A stretch of DNA of 64,000 bases from assembly GCA_963809765.1 (NCBI GenBank), contig CAWEKT010000001.1, positions 1,240,001 to 1,304,000 of the forward strand. Direction: 5' to 3'. Numbering within the stretch: position 1 is the stretch's first letter; each line of letters opens with the position of its first letter. The notes under the pieces were generated by a model. It ran no database searches, was not told the origin of the DNA, and saw nothing but the letters and a program-made list of their open reading frames with translations. This document shows positions 14,783 through 23,050 of this stretch, piece after piece. Source of the stretch: JACVRM01 sp963809765. GTDB lineage: Bacteria > Actinomycetota > Thermoleophilia > Gaiellales > Gaiellaceae. The position numbers and the translations under genes were made by a program.

Positions 14783-15477
14783 GCGGACGCAACTCTACGT
14801 AGCGCACGTTGGAAGAGCAGCTGTGAGAGCCGCTGTGCCTGGATGGAGAGCTCCTGGAGCTCGTCCAGCGCCCGCTGGCGCCTGTCGCCGCTGCGGGAGC
14901 GCAGGCCCGGCGCGGCGACCTGGCCGAGCAGCGCGACCTCGCGGTCGGCCGAGGTCCGGAACGGCCGCAGGTGGCGCGGCGTGAGCCCGAAGCGGGCGAG
15001 CTCCGCACAGGCGACGGCGACGTCCACGTCCGAGTCCGCGTAGCGCTTGCCGCCGGCCCCCCCACGCGCCTCGATCAGTCCGAAGCTCTCGAGCTCGCGC
15101 ACGAGCTCGGGCCCGACGCCGGCGCGGCTGCACAGCTCGTCGACCTCGATCAGCTCCTCCGGCTCACCGAGGGCGAGCGGCCGCCGCCGCCGGCGCTCTC
15201 CGAGCGTCGGCGACGCCAGCTCCTGGCGGATGACCCGCAGCGGCAGGAACTCGTCGCGCTGGAGGCGCAGGATCGTCCGCAGGCGCTCGACGTCGTCGTC
15301 GCCGAACATGCGGTAGCCGCCCTGCGTGCGCCGCGGTGTCAGCAGGCCCTGGTCCTCGAGGTAGCGGATCTTCGAGATCGAGACGTCGGGGAACTCGTCC
15401 TTGAGCGCCCTGCAGACGGCGCCGATCGTCAGGCGGCCGCCCCGGCCCTCGGCTCGGGTCTCGACGGCGGCGCTCAT
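14779..15477 (-). CDS. ftsR: MerR-family transcriptional regulator (FtsR-like)
   Basis: A 232-residue regulator. Residues about 14-85 form a MerR winged helix (TIGAVCRALKDEFPDVSISKI, then RYLEDQGLLTPRRTQGGYRMF). The C-terminal half holds a second helical region (EVDELCSRAGVGPELVRELES) followed by a coiled segment. Order and neighbours match the mycobacterial Rv1827-Rv1828 pair (GarA-FtsR), where FtsR controls ftsZ. Its ATG overlaps the FHA gene TGA by 4 bp. The DNA target here is not known. Confidence 0.82.
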   Translation of the reverse strand: MSAAVETRAEGRGGRLTIGAVCRALKDEFPDVSISKIRYLEDQGLLTPRRTQGGYRMFGDDDVERLRTILRLQRDEFLPLRVIRQELASPTLGERRRRRPLALGEPEELIEVDELCSRAGVGPELVRELESFGLIEARGGAGGKRYADSDVDVAVACAELARFGLTPRHLRPFRTSADREVALLGQVAAPGLRSRSGDRRQRALDELQELSIQAQRLSQLLFQRALRRVASA

Positions 15478-15936
15478 GCGTAGAAGGTCATCCGGTACTT
15501 GCCGATCTGCAGCTCGTCGCCGCTCTCGAGTGTCGCCCGCTCGATCCGGCTGCGATTGACGAAGGTGCCGTTGAGGCTGCCCTGGTCCTCGACTGCGAAG
15601 CCGCCGTCGACCTTCGAGCAGGACGGCGTGGCGTCGCGAGACGGTGACGTCGTCGAGGAAGATCTCGCAGTCCGGCGACCGCCCGATCTGCGTGCGCTCG
15701 CCCTCGGGGATGAAGTGCTCGCCTGCCCGCCCGCCGCCGGAGCGCACGACGAGGGCCGGCCCCTCCACGGCAGGCTCGGTGTGCGACTCGGCCTCGGCAG
15801 CCGCCTCGTCGAGCGTGTAGGTCATCGTCACGTCCGACGGCTCGTCGGGCTTGGCGAGGTGCGCCCCGCAGCGGGCGCAGAAGTTCGCCGACATCGGGTT
15901 CTGGAACCCGCACTCCGGGCAGTAGACGTGACTCAC
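15474..15936 (-). CDS. Zinc-ribbon plus FHA-domain protein, GarA-like (frameshifted)
   Basis: From the GTG at 15936 (AGGAGA ribosome site) the protein starts with a zinc ribbon CPECGFQNPMSANFCARCG, then a linker containing TMTYT, in the place where GarA carries its PknB/PknG phosphothreonines. The FHA fold begins RTQIGRSPDCEIFLDDVTVSRRHAVL. One extra base near 15617-15620 shifts the frame; the next frame continues DGGFAVEDQGSLNGTFVNRSRI and KYRMTFYA, ending at 15474. FHA domains bind phosphothreonine and GarA controls 2-oxoglutarate metabolism, so a similar Ser/Thr-kinase switch is plausible. The zinc ribbon is not in mycobacterial GarA. Confidence 0.8.
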
Positions 15937-15978
15937 AGTGGTCTCCTGGCAGCGACGGCTGGGGCCGCTCGCGGCACC

Positions 15979-16242
15979 TCAGTCGAGGCTGGCCTCGGTG
16001 GGCGGCGCGCTCTTGGCGGCGAGCACCTCCGTCAGGCGCTGGACGTCGGCCTGGCTGATGGGGCTCTCCCCCGCCTGCACCGAGCCCTGCAGGCGCGCAA
16101 CGAGCTCCGCGCGCAGGATGTCGATCTTGCCGTGGAGGATGCGGCGGCGGTACGACACCTCGTTCTCTTCCCGCACCAGATCACGGATGAGATCCTTGAG
16201 CTCCTGGTCTGACAGCGTGGCGAGATCGGGAAGCGCTTCCAC
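15979..16242 (-). CDS. RsiG-like c-di-GMP-binding anti-sigma candidate
   Basis: An 87-residue helical hairpin protein. It contains LSDQELKDLIRDLVREENEV, then SYRRRILHGKIDILRAELV. RsiG of Streptomyces binds c-di-GMP through E(x3)S(x2)R(x3)Q(x3)D; here the same spacing reads E-x3-S-x2-R-x3-H-x3-D, with His for Gln. RsiG sequesters sigma WhiG when c-di-GMP is high, and single-motif homodimeric forms are known in other actinobacteria. It sits 42 bp upstream of the FHA gene on the same strand. A GGDEF/HD-GYP enzyme is 10 kb away. The sigma partner is not identified in this window. Confidence 0.7.
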   Translation of the reverse strand: MEALPDLATLSDQELKDLIRDLVREENEVSYRRRILHGKIDILRAELVARLQGSVQAGESPISQADVQRLTEVLAAKSAPPTEASLD

Positions 16243-16302
16243 TGAGGCCCTTTCGGTCGGGGGGACGGGTGTAGGGATTAGAGCAGCAGGATGCCCAAAG
16301 GG

Positions 16303-18829
16303 TCAACCTGACGTTGAGGTTGGACGAACCGGCTCGACCTCCTCCTGCAGCAGCTCCTCGACGAGGCCGCGCAGCTCACCCTCGAGCTCGCTCGACTCCG
16401 AGGCAGTCCGTCCCTCCGCGTACACGTGCACGAACGGCTCGTCGGGGTCCGGAAGGATCTGGGCCCAGCCGCGCTCGTCGAAGACCTTGATGCCGTCGGT
16501 GAGATCGACGTCGCGATCCTTGAGCCGCTCCGTGAGCACGCGCATGACGTACCCCTTGAACGTCCACGGGCACGGCACACGGCGGTGGACCAGCGTCGAG
16601 GCAGGCAGCTCCTCGACCAGGCTCGAGATCGGCCGCCCGACCGGAGCGAGCAGCTCGAGCAGCTTGCAGAGGCTGGCGACGGCATCGTAGGCGGGCAGAA
16701 ACTCGGGAAAGACGTAGCCGCCGCCGACGGCGCCCGCGAAGACGACGCCCTCGTCCGCGGCGGCCCGCGTCAGCGCCGCGAGCGAAGCCGGCGTGCGCAC
16801 GACCTCGAGGTCGCTGCCGCCGACCAGGTGGTCGACCTGGCTCGTGACGGTGATCGGGAAGGCGAGCTTGCCGCGGCGGCCGTTGCTCGAGATGAGCCGG
16901 AGGAACAGGAGCAGGGTCTGCTCGACAGGGATCTCGCGGCCGCGCTCGTCGACCAGGTAGAGCCGCTCGGCGGCGCCGTCGAAGACGACGCCGAGGTCGG
17001 CGCCGACAGCGTCGACCAGCTTCTTCGTCTGCCCGACGAGCCCGCGGAGCGTCGTGCCGCCGCTCGGCGCCTCGCCGGAGAACGCGTGCGCGGACACGAG
17101 CTCGACCCCGAGCGGGCCGAGCACGAGCGGCAGCACGAACGAGGCGGCCGAGTAGCCGTAGTCGACGACCACCCGGAACTTGCGGGCACGGATCGCCTCC
17201 GCGTCGAGGCCGGAGAGCAGCTCCTGTGCGTAGGTCTCGGCGGCACGGGCCGGGATAGGTGATCTCCCCCACGTCGCGCGCGGCGACGCGGCGCAGCTCC
17301 TGCCGGGAGAAGTGCTTCTCGATCTCCTTCTGGAGCGCTGCAGTCAGCTGGATGCCCGGCTGCTCGAAGAAGTGCACCTGGACGACCTCGGGGTCGGTCG
17401 CGCTGATGCCGACGTGGAAGCCCGCCTCGGCGCCCTCGTTCTTCAGCAGGTGCCGGTTGATCGGCGCCGGGATGACGCGCAGGTCGGCGACGTCGACGCC
17501 GGTCGAGATCAGCCCCGAGATCATCGCCCGCTTGACCAGCCGCGCCGCAGCCGGGCCCTCGCGGCTCGCAACGACGCGTCCGCCCCGCTTGAGCGCGGTT
17601 CCGAGCGCGGCACCCACGCGGACGGCTGTCTCGGGCGTGAGGTCGACGTTGACGCGGCCCGCGACGCCGTCTGCGCTGAAGAGGCGAGAGACCGCGCGCG
17701 CCTCCCAGATCAGGCTCTCGTGGATCTGCGCGCCGGACTCGACCTCCTTGTAGGGGTAGATCCGGACGCCGGGCATGATCACGCTCTCGGCCCCGATCGT
17801 CACCTCGTCGCCGATCGCCACGCCCTCGTGGATCCGTGCGTGCGAGCGCACGTCGCAGGAGCGGCCGAGGATGGCGCCCTCGACGAGAACGCTGCGGCCC
17901 AGGTGGGTGGCGACGTCGACGACCGAGCGCGTGGTGCGCGCGCGCTCGAGCAGCGTCACGCTCGCGTGCAGCACCGAGTGCGGCCCGACGGAGGCCTCCG
18001 GCGCCACCCGGCAGTAGTTGCCGACGAAGGCCGGCCCCTCGATCGCGTCGAGGTCGTCGATGTCGATCCCCTCCCCCATCCAGATGTTCCCGCGCAGGCG
18101 GATGCCGGGGATGTCGAGCCGCACGAGCCCGTCGAGCGCGTCGAAGTTGGCCTGCCGGTACTGGTCGAGGTTGCCGATGTCCTGCCAGTAGCCGTCGAGC
18201 ACGTAGCCGTAGATCGGCCGGCCCATCTCGAGCAGCAGCGGGAAGAGCTCCTTCGAGAAGTCGAACGGCCGCCCGGTCGGCACGTGCCGCAGCACCTCGG
18301 GCTCGATCACGTAGACGCCCGTGTTGATCGTGTCCGAGAAGACCTGGCTCCACGACGGCTTCTCGAGGAAGCGCTCGACCCGTCCCTCGGAGTCGGTGAC
18401 GACGATGCCGAACTCGAGCGGATCGGGGACCGACTTCAGCCCGATCGTCACCGCGGCGCCGCGCTCGCGGTGGAAGCCGATCAGCTCGGTCAGGTCGAAG
18501 TCGCAAAGCGCGTCACCGGAGATGACGAGAAACGTCTCGTCGAGCCGGTCCGACGCCTGGCCCACCGACCCGGCCGTGCCGAGCGGCGATTCCTCGACCG
18601 AGTACTCCACGTTCATGCCGAGCGACTCTCCGTCGCCGAAGTAGCCGCGGATCGCCTGCGGAAGGAACGCGACCGTCACGATCACGTCAGCCAGCCCGTG
18701 GGTGCGGAGCAGCTCGAGGATGTGCTCCATGCAGGGCTTGCCGACGATGGGCACCATCGGCTTCGGCTGGTTCGACGTCAACGGCCGCAGACGCGTGCCC
18801 TCGCCGCCGGCCATGACGACCGCCTTCAT
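16303..18829 (-). CDS. Sugar-phosphate nucleotidyltransferase fused to degenerate phosphohexomutase (frameshifted)
   Basis: A protein of about 841 residues. Residues 1-240 are a nucleotidyltransferase (MAGGEGTRLRPLTSNQPKPM; SGDALCDFD; FLEKPSWSQVFSDTINTGVY), followed by left-handed beta-helix repeats to about 370 and then a phosphoglucomutase/phosphomannomutase-like part. At the phosphoserine loop, where TASHNP is expected, the sequence reads GISATDPEVVQVHFFEQPGI, so the catalytic Ser is absent. One extra base at 17247-17254 shifts the frame near codon 526. It likely makes GDP-mannose or a related NDP-sugar; the mutase half may be regulatory. Its ATG overlaps the PgsA-like stop by 4 bp. Confidence 0.85.
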
Positions 18830-19368
18830 GCCGGTTCCTTGAGCATCCGCCAGGCGGTGGTGACGTAGCCCGCGCCGGCCGCGACCGCCATGCCGAGGCC
18901 GATCCAGAAGAGCCAGAGCGGCCAGTCGGTGCCGGGCTCGGTCAGCATGATCAGCCCCAGCGAGGCGTAGAGCACCCAGGTTGCGACCTTGCCGAGCGTG
19001 TTCACGTCGATCTCCACGCCCCGCGGCGCGAGCACGCGGTAGCCCGCCAGGAGGACGACGTCGCGCAGGAGGATCAGCGCCAGGGCGATCCACGGGAGAC
19101 GGTCGTCCAGCCAGAGGAAGATCACGGCTGCGTCGATCATGAGCCGGTCGGCGAGCGGGTCGGCGACCTTGCCGAAGGCCGATTCCGCATGCCAGCGCCG
19201 TGCGAGGAAGCCGTCCACCTGGTCGGTGATGCCCGCGATCCAGAAGATGAGTCCTGCCGCGACGCTCTGGCCCCCGTCCGCGCGCAGCATCAGCACGACG
19301 AAAACGGGGATCAGGAGCAGCCGGCCGATCGTGAGCGCGTTCGGCAGCTGCGTCAGGGGTGCGGGCAC
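18826..19368 (-). CDS. CDP-alcohol phosphatidyltransferase (PgsA-like)
   Basis: An integral membrane enzyme of 180 residues from the GTG at 19368. The signature D(x2)DG(x2)AR(x8)G(x3)D(x3)D is complete in DQVDGFLARRWHAESAFGKVADPLAD. Five or so further helices follow. The opening LTQLPNALTIGRLLLIPVFV is typical of phosphatidylglycerophosphate synthase, but the head group cannot be fixed from sequence. A longer version from the ATG at 19497 would add a low-complexity N-terminus that runs across the rsgA promoter on the other strand, so I prefer the shorter one. Confidence 0.85.
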   Translation of the reverse strand: MPAPLTQLPNALTIGRLLLIPVFVVLMLRADGGQSVAAGLIFWIAGITDQVDGFLARRWHAESAFGKVADPLADRLMIDAAVIFLWLDDRLPWIALALILLRDVVLLAGYRVLAPRGVEIDVNTLGKVATWVLYASLGLIMLTEPGTDWPLWLFWIGLGMAVAAGAGYVTTAWRMLKEPA

Positions 19369-19432
19369 CGCGCGGCTCGCCACAGGGGAAGGATAATTCC
19401 CGCCCGCAGCCGACTCGGCCGCGGCGGGGTCG

Positions 19433-19461
19433 TTGACCGCGTCCGCGCCGCCCGCTACCGT
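19433..19461 (+). promoter_or_regulatory. Sigma-70 promoter for leader ORF and rsgA
   Basis: TTGACC, 17-bp spacer, TACCGT. The predicted start near 19468 places a leader ORF with its own ribosome site directly at the transcript 5' end. Confidence 0.6.
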
Positions 19462-19491
19462 TGAAGCGTCGTCGAGCCAAGGGAGGTGGTC

Positions 19492-19554
19492 ATGCACAGA
19501 GAGAGCTCAGTCACGCAGGTCCGCATGGCCCGCGGCTCGACGCTGCACGCCTGA
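19492..19554 (+). CDS. Short leader peptide ORF upstream of rsgA
   Basis: A 20-codon ORF begins at the ATG 19492, preceded by GGGAGGTGGTC, one of the best ribosome sites in the window. It reads MHRESSVTQVR, then MARGSTLHA, and stops 45 bp before the rsgA TTG. Position between a clear promoter and a gene suggests a translated leader that could couple or attenuate rsgA expression. I know of no family for the peptide. Confidence 0.55.
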   Translation: MHRESSVTQVRMARGSTLHA

Positions 19555-19598
19555 GCGCTTCGTAGCCGCGGACTCCGACGATTCGAAGGGAGTTCGTT

Positions 19599-20667
19599 TT
19601 GCACGCGATTGACCTGGCCGCGCTCGGCTGGACGGACGAGCTCGAGGCGGCCTTCACAACCTATGCCGCACGCGGGTTCGAGCCCGCGCGTGTCGTCGCC
19701 GAGCATCGCGGCGGCTACCTCGTCCGCGGCGAGCGGGACGAGCGGCTGGCGAGTGTCCGGGCCCGGCTGCGCGATGACGTCGAGCTCTACGGAGGCATGC
19801 CGGCAGTCGGCGACTGGGTCGCCGTCTGCGACGCCGGCGAGGGGCAGGCGGCAATCGAGGCCGTGCTGCCGCGACGGACGAAGGTGTCGCGGAAGACGCC
19901 CTGGCTCAAGGTCGAGGAGCACATCCTCGTGGCCAACGTCGACACCGTCCTGCTCGTCGCGGGGCTGGACGGCGACTTCAACGCGCGCCGGCTCGAGCGC
20001 TACCTCGTCGCTGCCTGGGAGAGCGGCGCCAACCCGGTGGTCGTGCTCACGAAGCTCGACCTGCTCGACGACGACGAGGTGCTCGCCGAGGCGGAGCAGG
20101 TCGCCATGGGCGTGCCGGTGGTGGCGGTCAGCGCCGTCACGGGCGAGGGCATGGAGGCGGTCGAGGAGCTGCTGGCGCCGGCCCGGACGTTCGTCATGCT
20201 CGGCTCGTCGGGCTGCGGCAAGTCGACGCTGGCGAACTGTCTCGCCCGGCGGAGGCTGATGCCGACGTCACACCTGCGTCGTGACGGCCGCGGCCGTCAT
20301 ACGACCAGGCATCGGCAGATGCTCGTGCTGCCGAACGGCGCGCTGCTGATCGACACGCCGGGCCTCCGCGAGCTGCAGCTCTGGGAGGGCGACGTCGACG
20401 AGGCGTTCGCGGACATCGCGGCGCTCGCGGGCCAGTGCCGCTTCAACGACTGCGGCCACAACAACGAGCCCGGCTGCGCGGTGAACGAGGCCGTGGCCAC
20501 CGGCGCTCTCGACGAGACCCGTCTCGCGCAGCTACCGCAAGCTCCAGCGCGAGCTGGCCTCGATCGAGGGCCGCCACAACCACCGCGTCCAGCGCGAGCT
20601 GAAGCGCCGCTGGCGCATGCGGACGCGGGAGCACCGCCGCGAGCGCCGCTACGGGCATCGTCCGTGA
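19599..20667 (+). CDS. rsgA: Ribosome small-subunit-dependent GTPase RsgA (frameshifted near end)
   Basis: A circularly permuted GTPase of about 355 residues that matures the 30S subunit. The order G4-G1-G3 is visible: VVLTKLDLLDD (TKLD for NKxD), GSSGCGKSTLANCL (P-loop) and DTPGLREL. The zinc knuckle CRFNDCGHNNEPGC follows. One extra base near 20522-20530 moves the last 47 codons to another frame, which continues SYRKLQRELASIEGRHNHRV and ends RRERRYGHRP at 20667, a normal RsgA tail. TTG start at 19599 with GAAGGGAG 7 bp upstream. Confidence 0.92.
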
Positions 20668-20670
20668 CGT

Positions 20671-20930
20671 CAGTGACGCTCGTCGTCACTGAGGGGTCTG
20701 TCCCTCGGGGCGGCGACTTCGCCGCCCGAGGGACTGACCCGACACCTTCGCCCCGCGACCCCACCTCACCGGCCTGTCCCCGCAGTGACGCCGGTCGTCC
20801 CTGCCGGGTCTGTTCCGGCATCGACGCTCGTCGTCACTGAGGGGTCCGTCCCTGCAGGAGCGCTCGTCGTCACTGCCGGGTCTGCGTCCCGGGCGGCGCA
20901 GTCGCCGCCCGAGGGACTGACCCCAGCCGT
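20671..20930. repeat. Cluster of REP-type palindromes and CGCTCGTCGTCACT direct repeats
   Basis: Two strong hairpins (20694-20740 and 20878-20924) share GGGTCTG-GTCCC arms, a GGCGGCG/CGCCGCC stem and AGGGACTGACCC. The 14-mer CGCTCGTCGTCACT recurs at 20678, 20826 and 20861. No gene is present. The structure resembles REP/BIME clusters mobilised by RAYT transposases. Confidence 0.7.
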
Positions 20931-20960
20931 TCGCTCCGCCTGGCGCCCTTTTCCGAAGTT

Positions 20961-21109
20961 GACACGAAGCCGCGCGCCCTCTGTGTCCATACCTGGCCCC
21001 ATCCAGGGGCGCGGCGGATTCGGCTTGTCCAAGCGGTACTCCAGTCTCTTTGTCACGCTCTTGGCGCACATTCGCGCGGCTTCCATGGCGGTGCCTGGCC
21101 CCGTTCGAC
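20961..21109 (+). repeat. 149-bp REP-pair element, copy 1
   Basis: This is the inverse of 63127-63275, also 149 bp. Ends are identical: GACACGAAGC at one side, GTGCCTGGCCCCGTTCGAC at the other, with CCATACCTGGCCCC inside. The middle is less conserved. It sits directly upstream of the HutF-like gene and probably carries no gene. Confidence 0.7.
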
Positions 21110-21153
21110 CGGCCGGCGCCGCCCGCCGCCGGTGCCTTGGTAGCGTCGCCCGC

Positions 21154-22167
21154 GTGGCGCTGACGCTCCCGGGCTTCGTGAACGCGCACAGCCACACGTT
21201 CCAGCGCCGCCTGCGCGGGTGTGCCGAGACGGCGGAGCACGGCGACTTCTGGGCCTGGCGCGAGCGGATGATCGCCGAGGCCGAGCGGCTGACGCCCGAG
21301 ATCGTGCGCGCCGACTACGAGCTCGGCTACGCGGAGCAGCGGGCAGCCGGGTACACGGCCGTCGGCGAGTTCCACTACGTGGGCGCCGACGAGGCGCGAG
21401 CGGCTGCGGCAGCCGGCCGCGCGGCCGGGGTCGAGGTCGTCGTGCTGCTCGCGGCGTACGCGCGCGGCGGCAGTCCCCGTTTTCGCCAGGAGTCCGTCGC
21501 CGCGTACATCGAGCAGCTCGAGTCGCTGCGCGCAGAGGGCACCCGCGTCGGCGTCGCCCCCCACTCCGTGCGCGCCTGTCCGGACGACTGGCTCCGCGAG
21601 CTGGGCGCCTACGCCGAGCGCGAGCAGCTCGTCCTCCACGTCCACGCGTGCGAGCAGCCGCGCGAGGTCGAGGAGTGCCTGGCCGAGCACGGCCGCCGTC
21701 CCATCGAGCTGCTCGCCGAGACCGGCTGCCTCGGGCCGCGCACGACGATCATCCATGCCACCGAGGCGTCCGACTCAGAGCTCGATCTGATCGCCGATGC
21801 CTGCGCCCGCGTCTGCCTCTGCCCGACGACGGAGGCGAACCTCGGAGACGGGTTCGCGCCGGTCGAGAGGCTGCTGGAGCGAGGAATCGGCATCTGCATC
21901 GGCTCCGACTCGAACGTGCGGGTCGATCCGCTGGAGGAGCTGCGCGAGATCGAAGGCATCGCAAGGCGCGCCTCAGGCCGCCGCGGGGTCGTCCCGCTCG
22001 ACACGCTCCTCTGCGCCGGCGCGGACGAGGGTGCCGCCTCGCTCGGTCTGACGGAGTGGCCCGACGTTCAGATCGACACGAAGCATCTCTCGCTCCGCGG
22101 CATCGACGAGTGCGACCTTTTGGCCGCTGTCGTCTTCGGCTGCAGCGCCGACGTGATCACGGCCTGA
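21154..22167 (+). CDS. Formimidoylglutamate deiminase-like amidohydrolase
   Basis: A 337-residue metal-dependent amidohydrolase from a GTG at 21154. The first metal motif is in FVNAHSHTFQRRLRG, the sequence typical of HutF. Other ligands are HVHACEQPREVEECL, the histidine in TTIIHATEA, and the aspartate in GSDSNVRVDPLEELREIE. HutF deiminates N-formimino-L-glutamate in histidine breakdown. Known HutF enzymes are about 450 residues with an N-terminal beta-sandwich, which is missing here, so the protein is shortened or the start lies in the repeat upstream. No other hut genes are nearby, so the substrate is uncertain. Confidence 0.75.
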   Translation: MALTLPGFVNAHSHTFQRRLRGCAETAEHGDFWAWRERMIAEAERLTPEIVRADYELGYAEQRAAGYTAVGEFHYVGADEARAAAAAGRAAGVEVVVLLAAYARGGSPRFRQESVAAYIEQLESLRAEGTRVGVAPHSVRACPDDWLRELGAYAEREQLVLHVHACEQPREVEECLAEHGRRPIELLAETGCLGPRTTIIHATEASDSELDLIADACARVCLCPTTEANLGDGFAPVERLLERGIGICIGSDSNVRVDPLEELREIEGIARRASGRRGVVPLDTLLCAGADEGAASLGLTEWPDVQIDTKHLSLRGIDECDLLAAVVFGCSADVITA

Positions 22168-22251
22168 AGCGCCGGGTGATTCCCGTTGCGGGAGTCACCG
22201 TCGTCGCGTCGAACGTGCTCACCGGGGCCGGGAGTGTGCCCCTCCCCCGCT

Positions 22252-22271
22252 CCGGGGCCGCAAGGCCCCGG
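22252..22271. terminator. Hairpin after the HutF-like gene
   Basis: CCGGGGCC, loop GCAA, GGCCCCGG is a perfect 8-bp stem 85 bp after the stop. It lacks a T-tract, so a Rho-independent role is only possible. Confidence 0.45.
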
Positions 22272-22297
22272 GCCTCCCGGCCCCCTCCTGCTCTGGG

Positions 22298-22390
22298 TTA
22301 CGCCGCGCGTCCTCTCCAGAGGAGCGCCACTGCACCCGCCGCATAGGCCAGCAACGACACCACGGCTGTGAGCTTGAGCGGGCGATCCAC
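22298..22390 (-). CDS. Possible 30-residue single-helix membrane peptide
   Basis: From a GTG at 22390 the minus strand reads a short basic start, then LKLTAVVSLLAYAAGAVALLW and RGRAA. A single membrane helix with flanking basic residues is clear. A GGAGGAG lies 25 bp upstream of the GTG, too far for a normal site, so the start is doubtful. It converges with the HutF-like gene. Confidence 0.35.
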   Translation of the reverse strand: MDRPLKLTAVVSLLAYAAGAVALLWRGRAA

Positions 22391-22518
22391 ACGAGGGGTA
22401 TCGGCGGGAACAGCTCCTCCAAGAGGGGGTATTCCGATCACCCTTACGGGGGATCGTTGCTCCCCCGCGGCCGTCCTACAACGAGTGAACAGGTCATCCC
22501 ATCGGACGGAGGAGTCCC

Positions 22519-22734
22519 ATGGCTGCGGCAACCCAACAACAGCACGCGTATCTCGCCGACGACACCGACCGCGAGCGCGTGATCCGCTGGCGCGTCGAGC
22601 AGCTCGCGAAGGTCGGCTACAGCTGGCCCGCGGCGATGGTGATCGCGGCGAACACCCAGATCGATCTGCACGAGGCCGTTGACATCGTGCGCGCCGGGTG
22701 TCACCCCGAGATCGCCGTTCGTATCCTGCTCTAG
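22519..22734 (+). CDS. Conserved small actinobacterial protein
   Basis: A 71-residue helical protein with GGACGGAGGAGTCCC directly before the ATG. The pattern RVIRWRVEQLAKVGYSWPAA, then NTQIDLHEAVDIVRAGCHPE and IAVRILL resembles a small conserved hypothetical seen in many actinobacteria. No function is known to me. Its TAG overlaps the next gene's GTG by one base, implying coupling. Confidence 0.75.
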   Translation: MAAATQQQHAYLADDTDRERVIRWRVEQLAKVGYSWPAAMVIAANTQIDLHEAVDIVRAGCHPEIAVRILL

Positions 22735-22988
22735 TGCCGGTCTCGTCTTCCGTGCTCGGCCCTGAGGGCCTGGTCATCCTGATCGCGGTCCTGCTGCTCG
22801 CGGGCTTCCACGTGGCGCAGTGGGCCGGCGAGCGCCGGGCCGTGGCGACGTCTGACCGGCCGACCGTCAACCAGGCGATCCGCGGCCTCTCCGGCAGCGG
22901 AGACCCATGGACGAGGGCGCTCGTTCTGGTGGCGCTCCTGGCGCTCTGCTTCGCCTTCGCCGCGCCGCTCGTCTCGGCGCTCAGCTAG
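22734..22988 (+). CDS. Small two-helix membrane protein
   Basis: An 84-residue protein from the GTG at 22734 (TAGTG overlap with the preceding stop). Two membrane helices, VILIAVLLLAGFHVAQWAG and ALVLVALLALCFAFAAPLVS, enclose a polar loop of about 35 residues. No family is recognised. The overlap suggests that it and the 71-residue protein act together. Confidence 0.65.
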   Translation: MPVSSSVLGPEGLVILIAVLLLAGFHVAQWAGERRAVATSDRPTVNQAIRGLSGSGDPWTRALVLVALLALCFAFAAPLVSALS

Positions 22989-23050
22989 CCCGCCACAGCG
23001 GCCTCGCTCTCCGCCTCGACGGCCGCCTACCGCTGTAACCTCGCCCGCGC

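Noticed and set aside
16376..19480. Single giant protein joining PgsA-like, nucleotidyltransferase and antisense-like tail
   Set aside because: The frame merely runs through neighbouring genes; domain boundaries, the ATGA overlap and the frameshift at 17250 show two separate genes.
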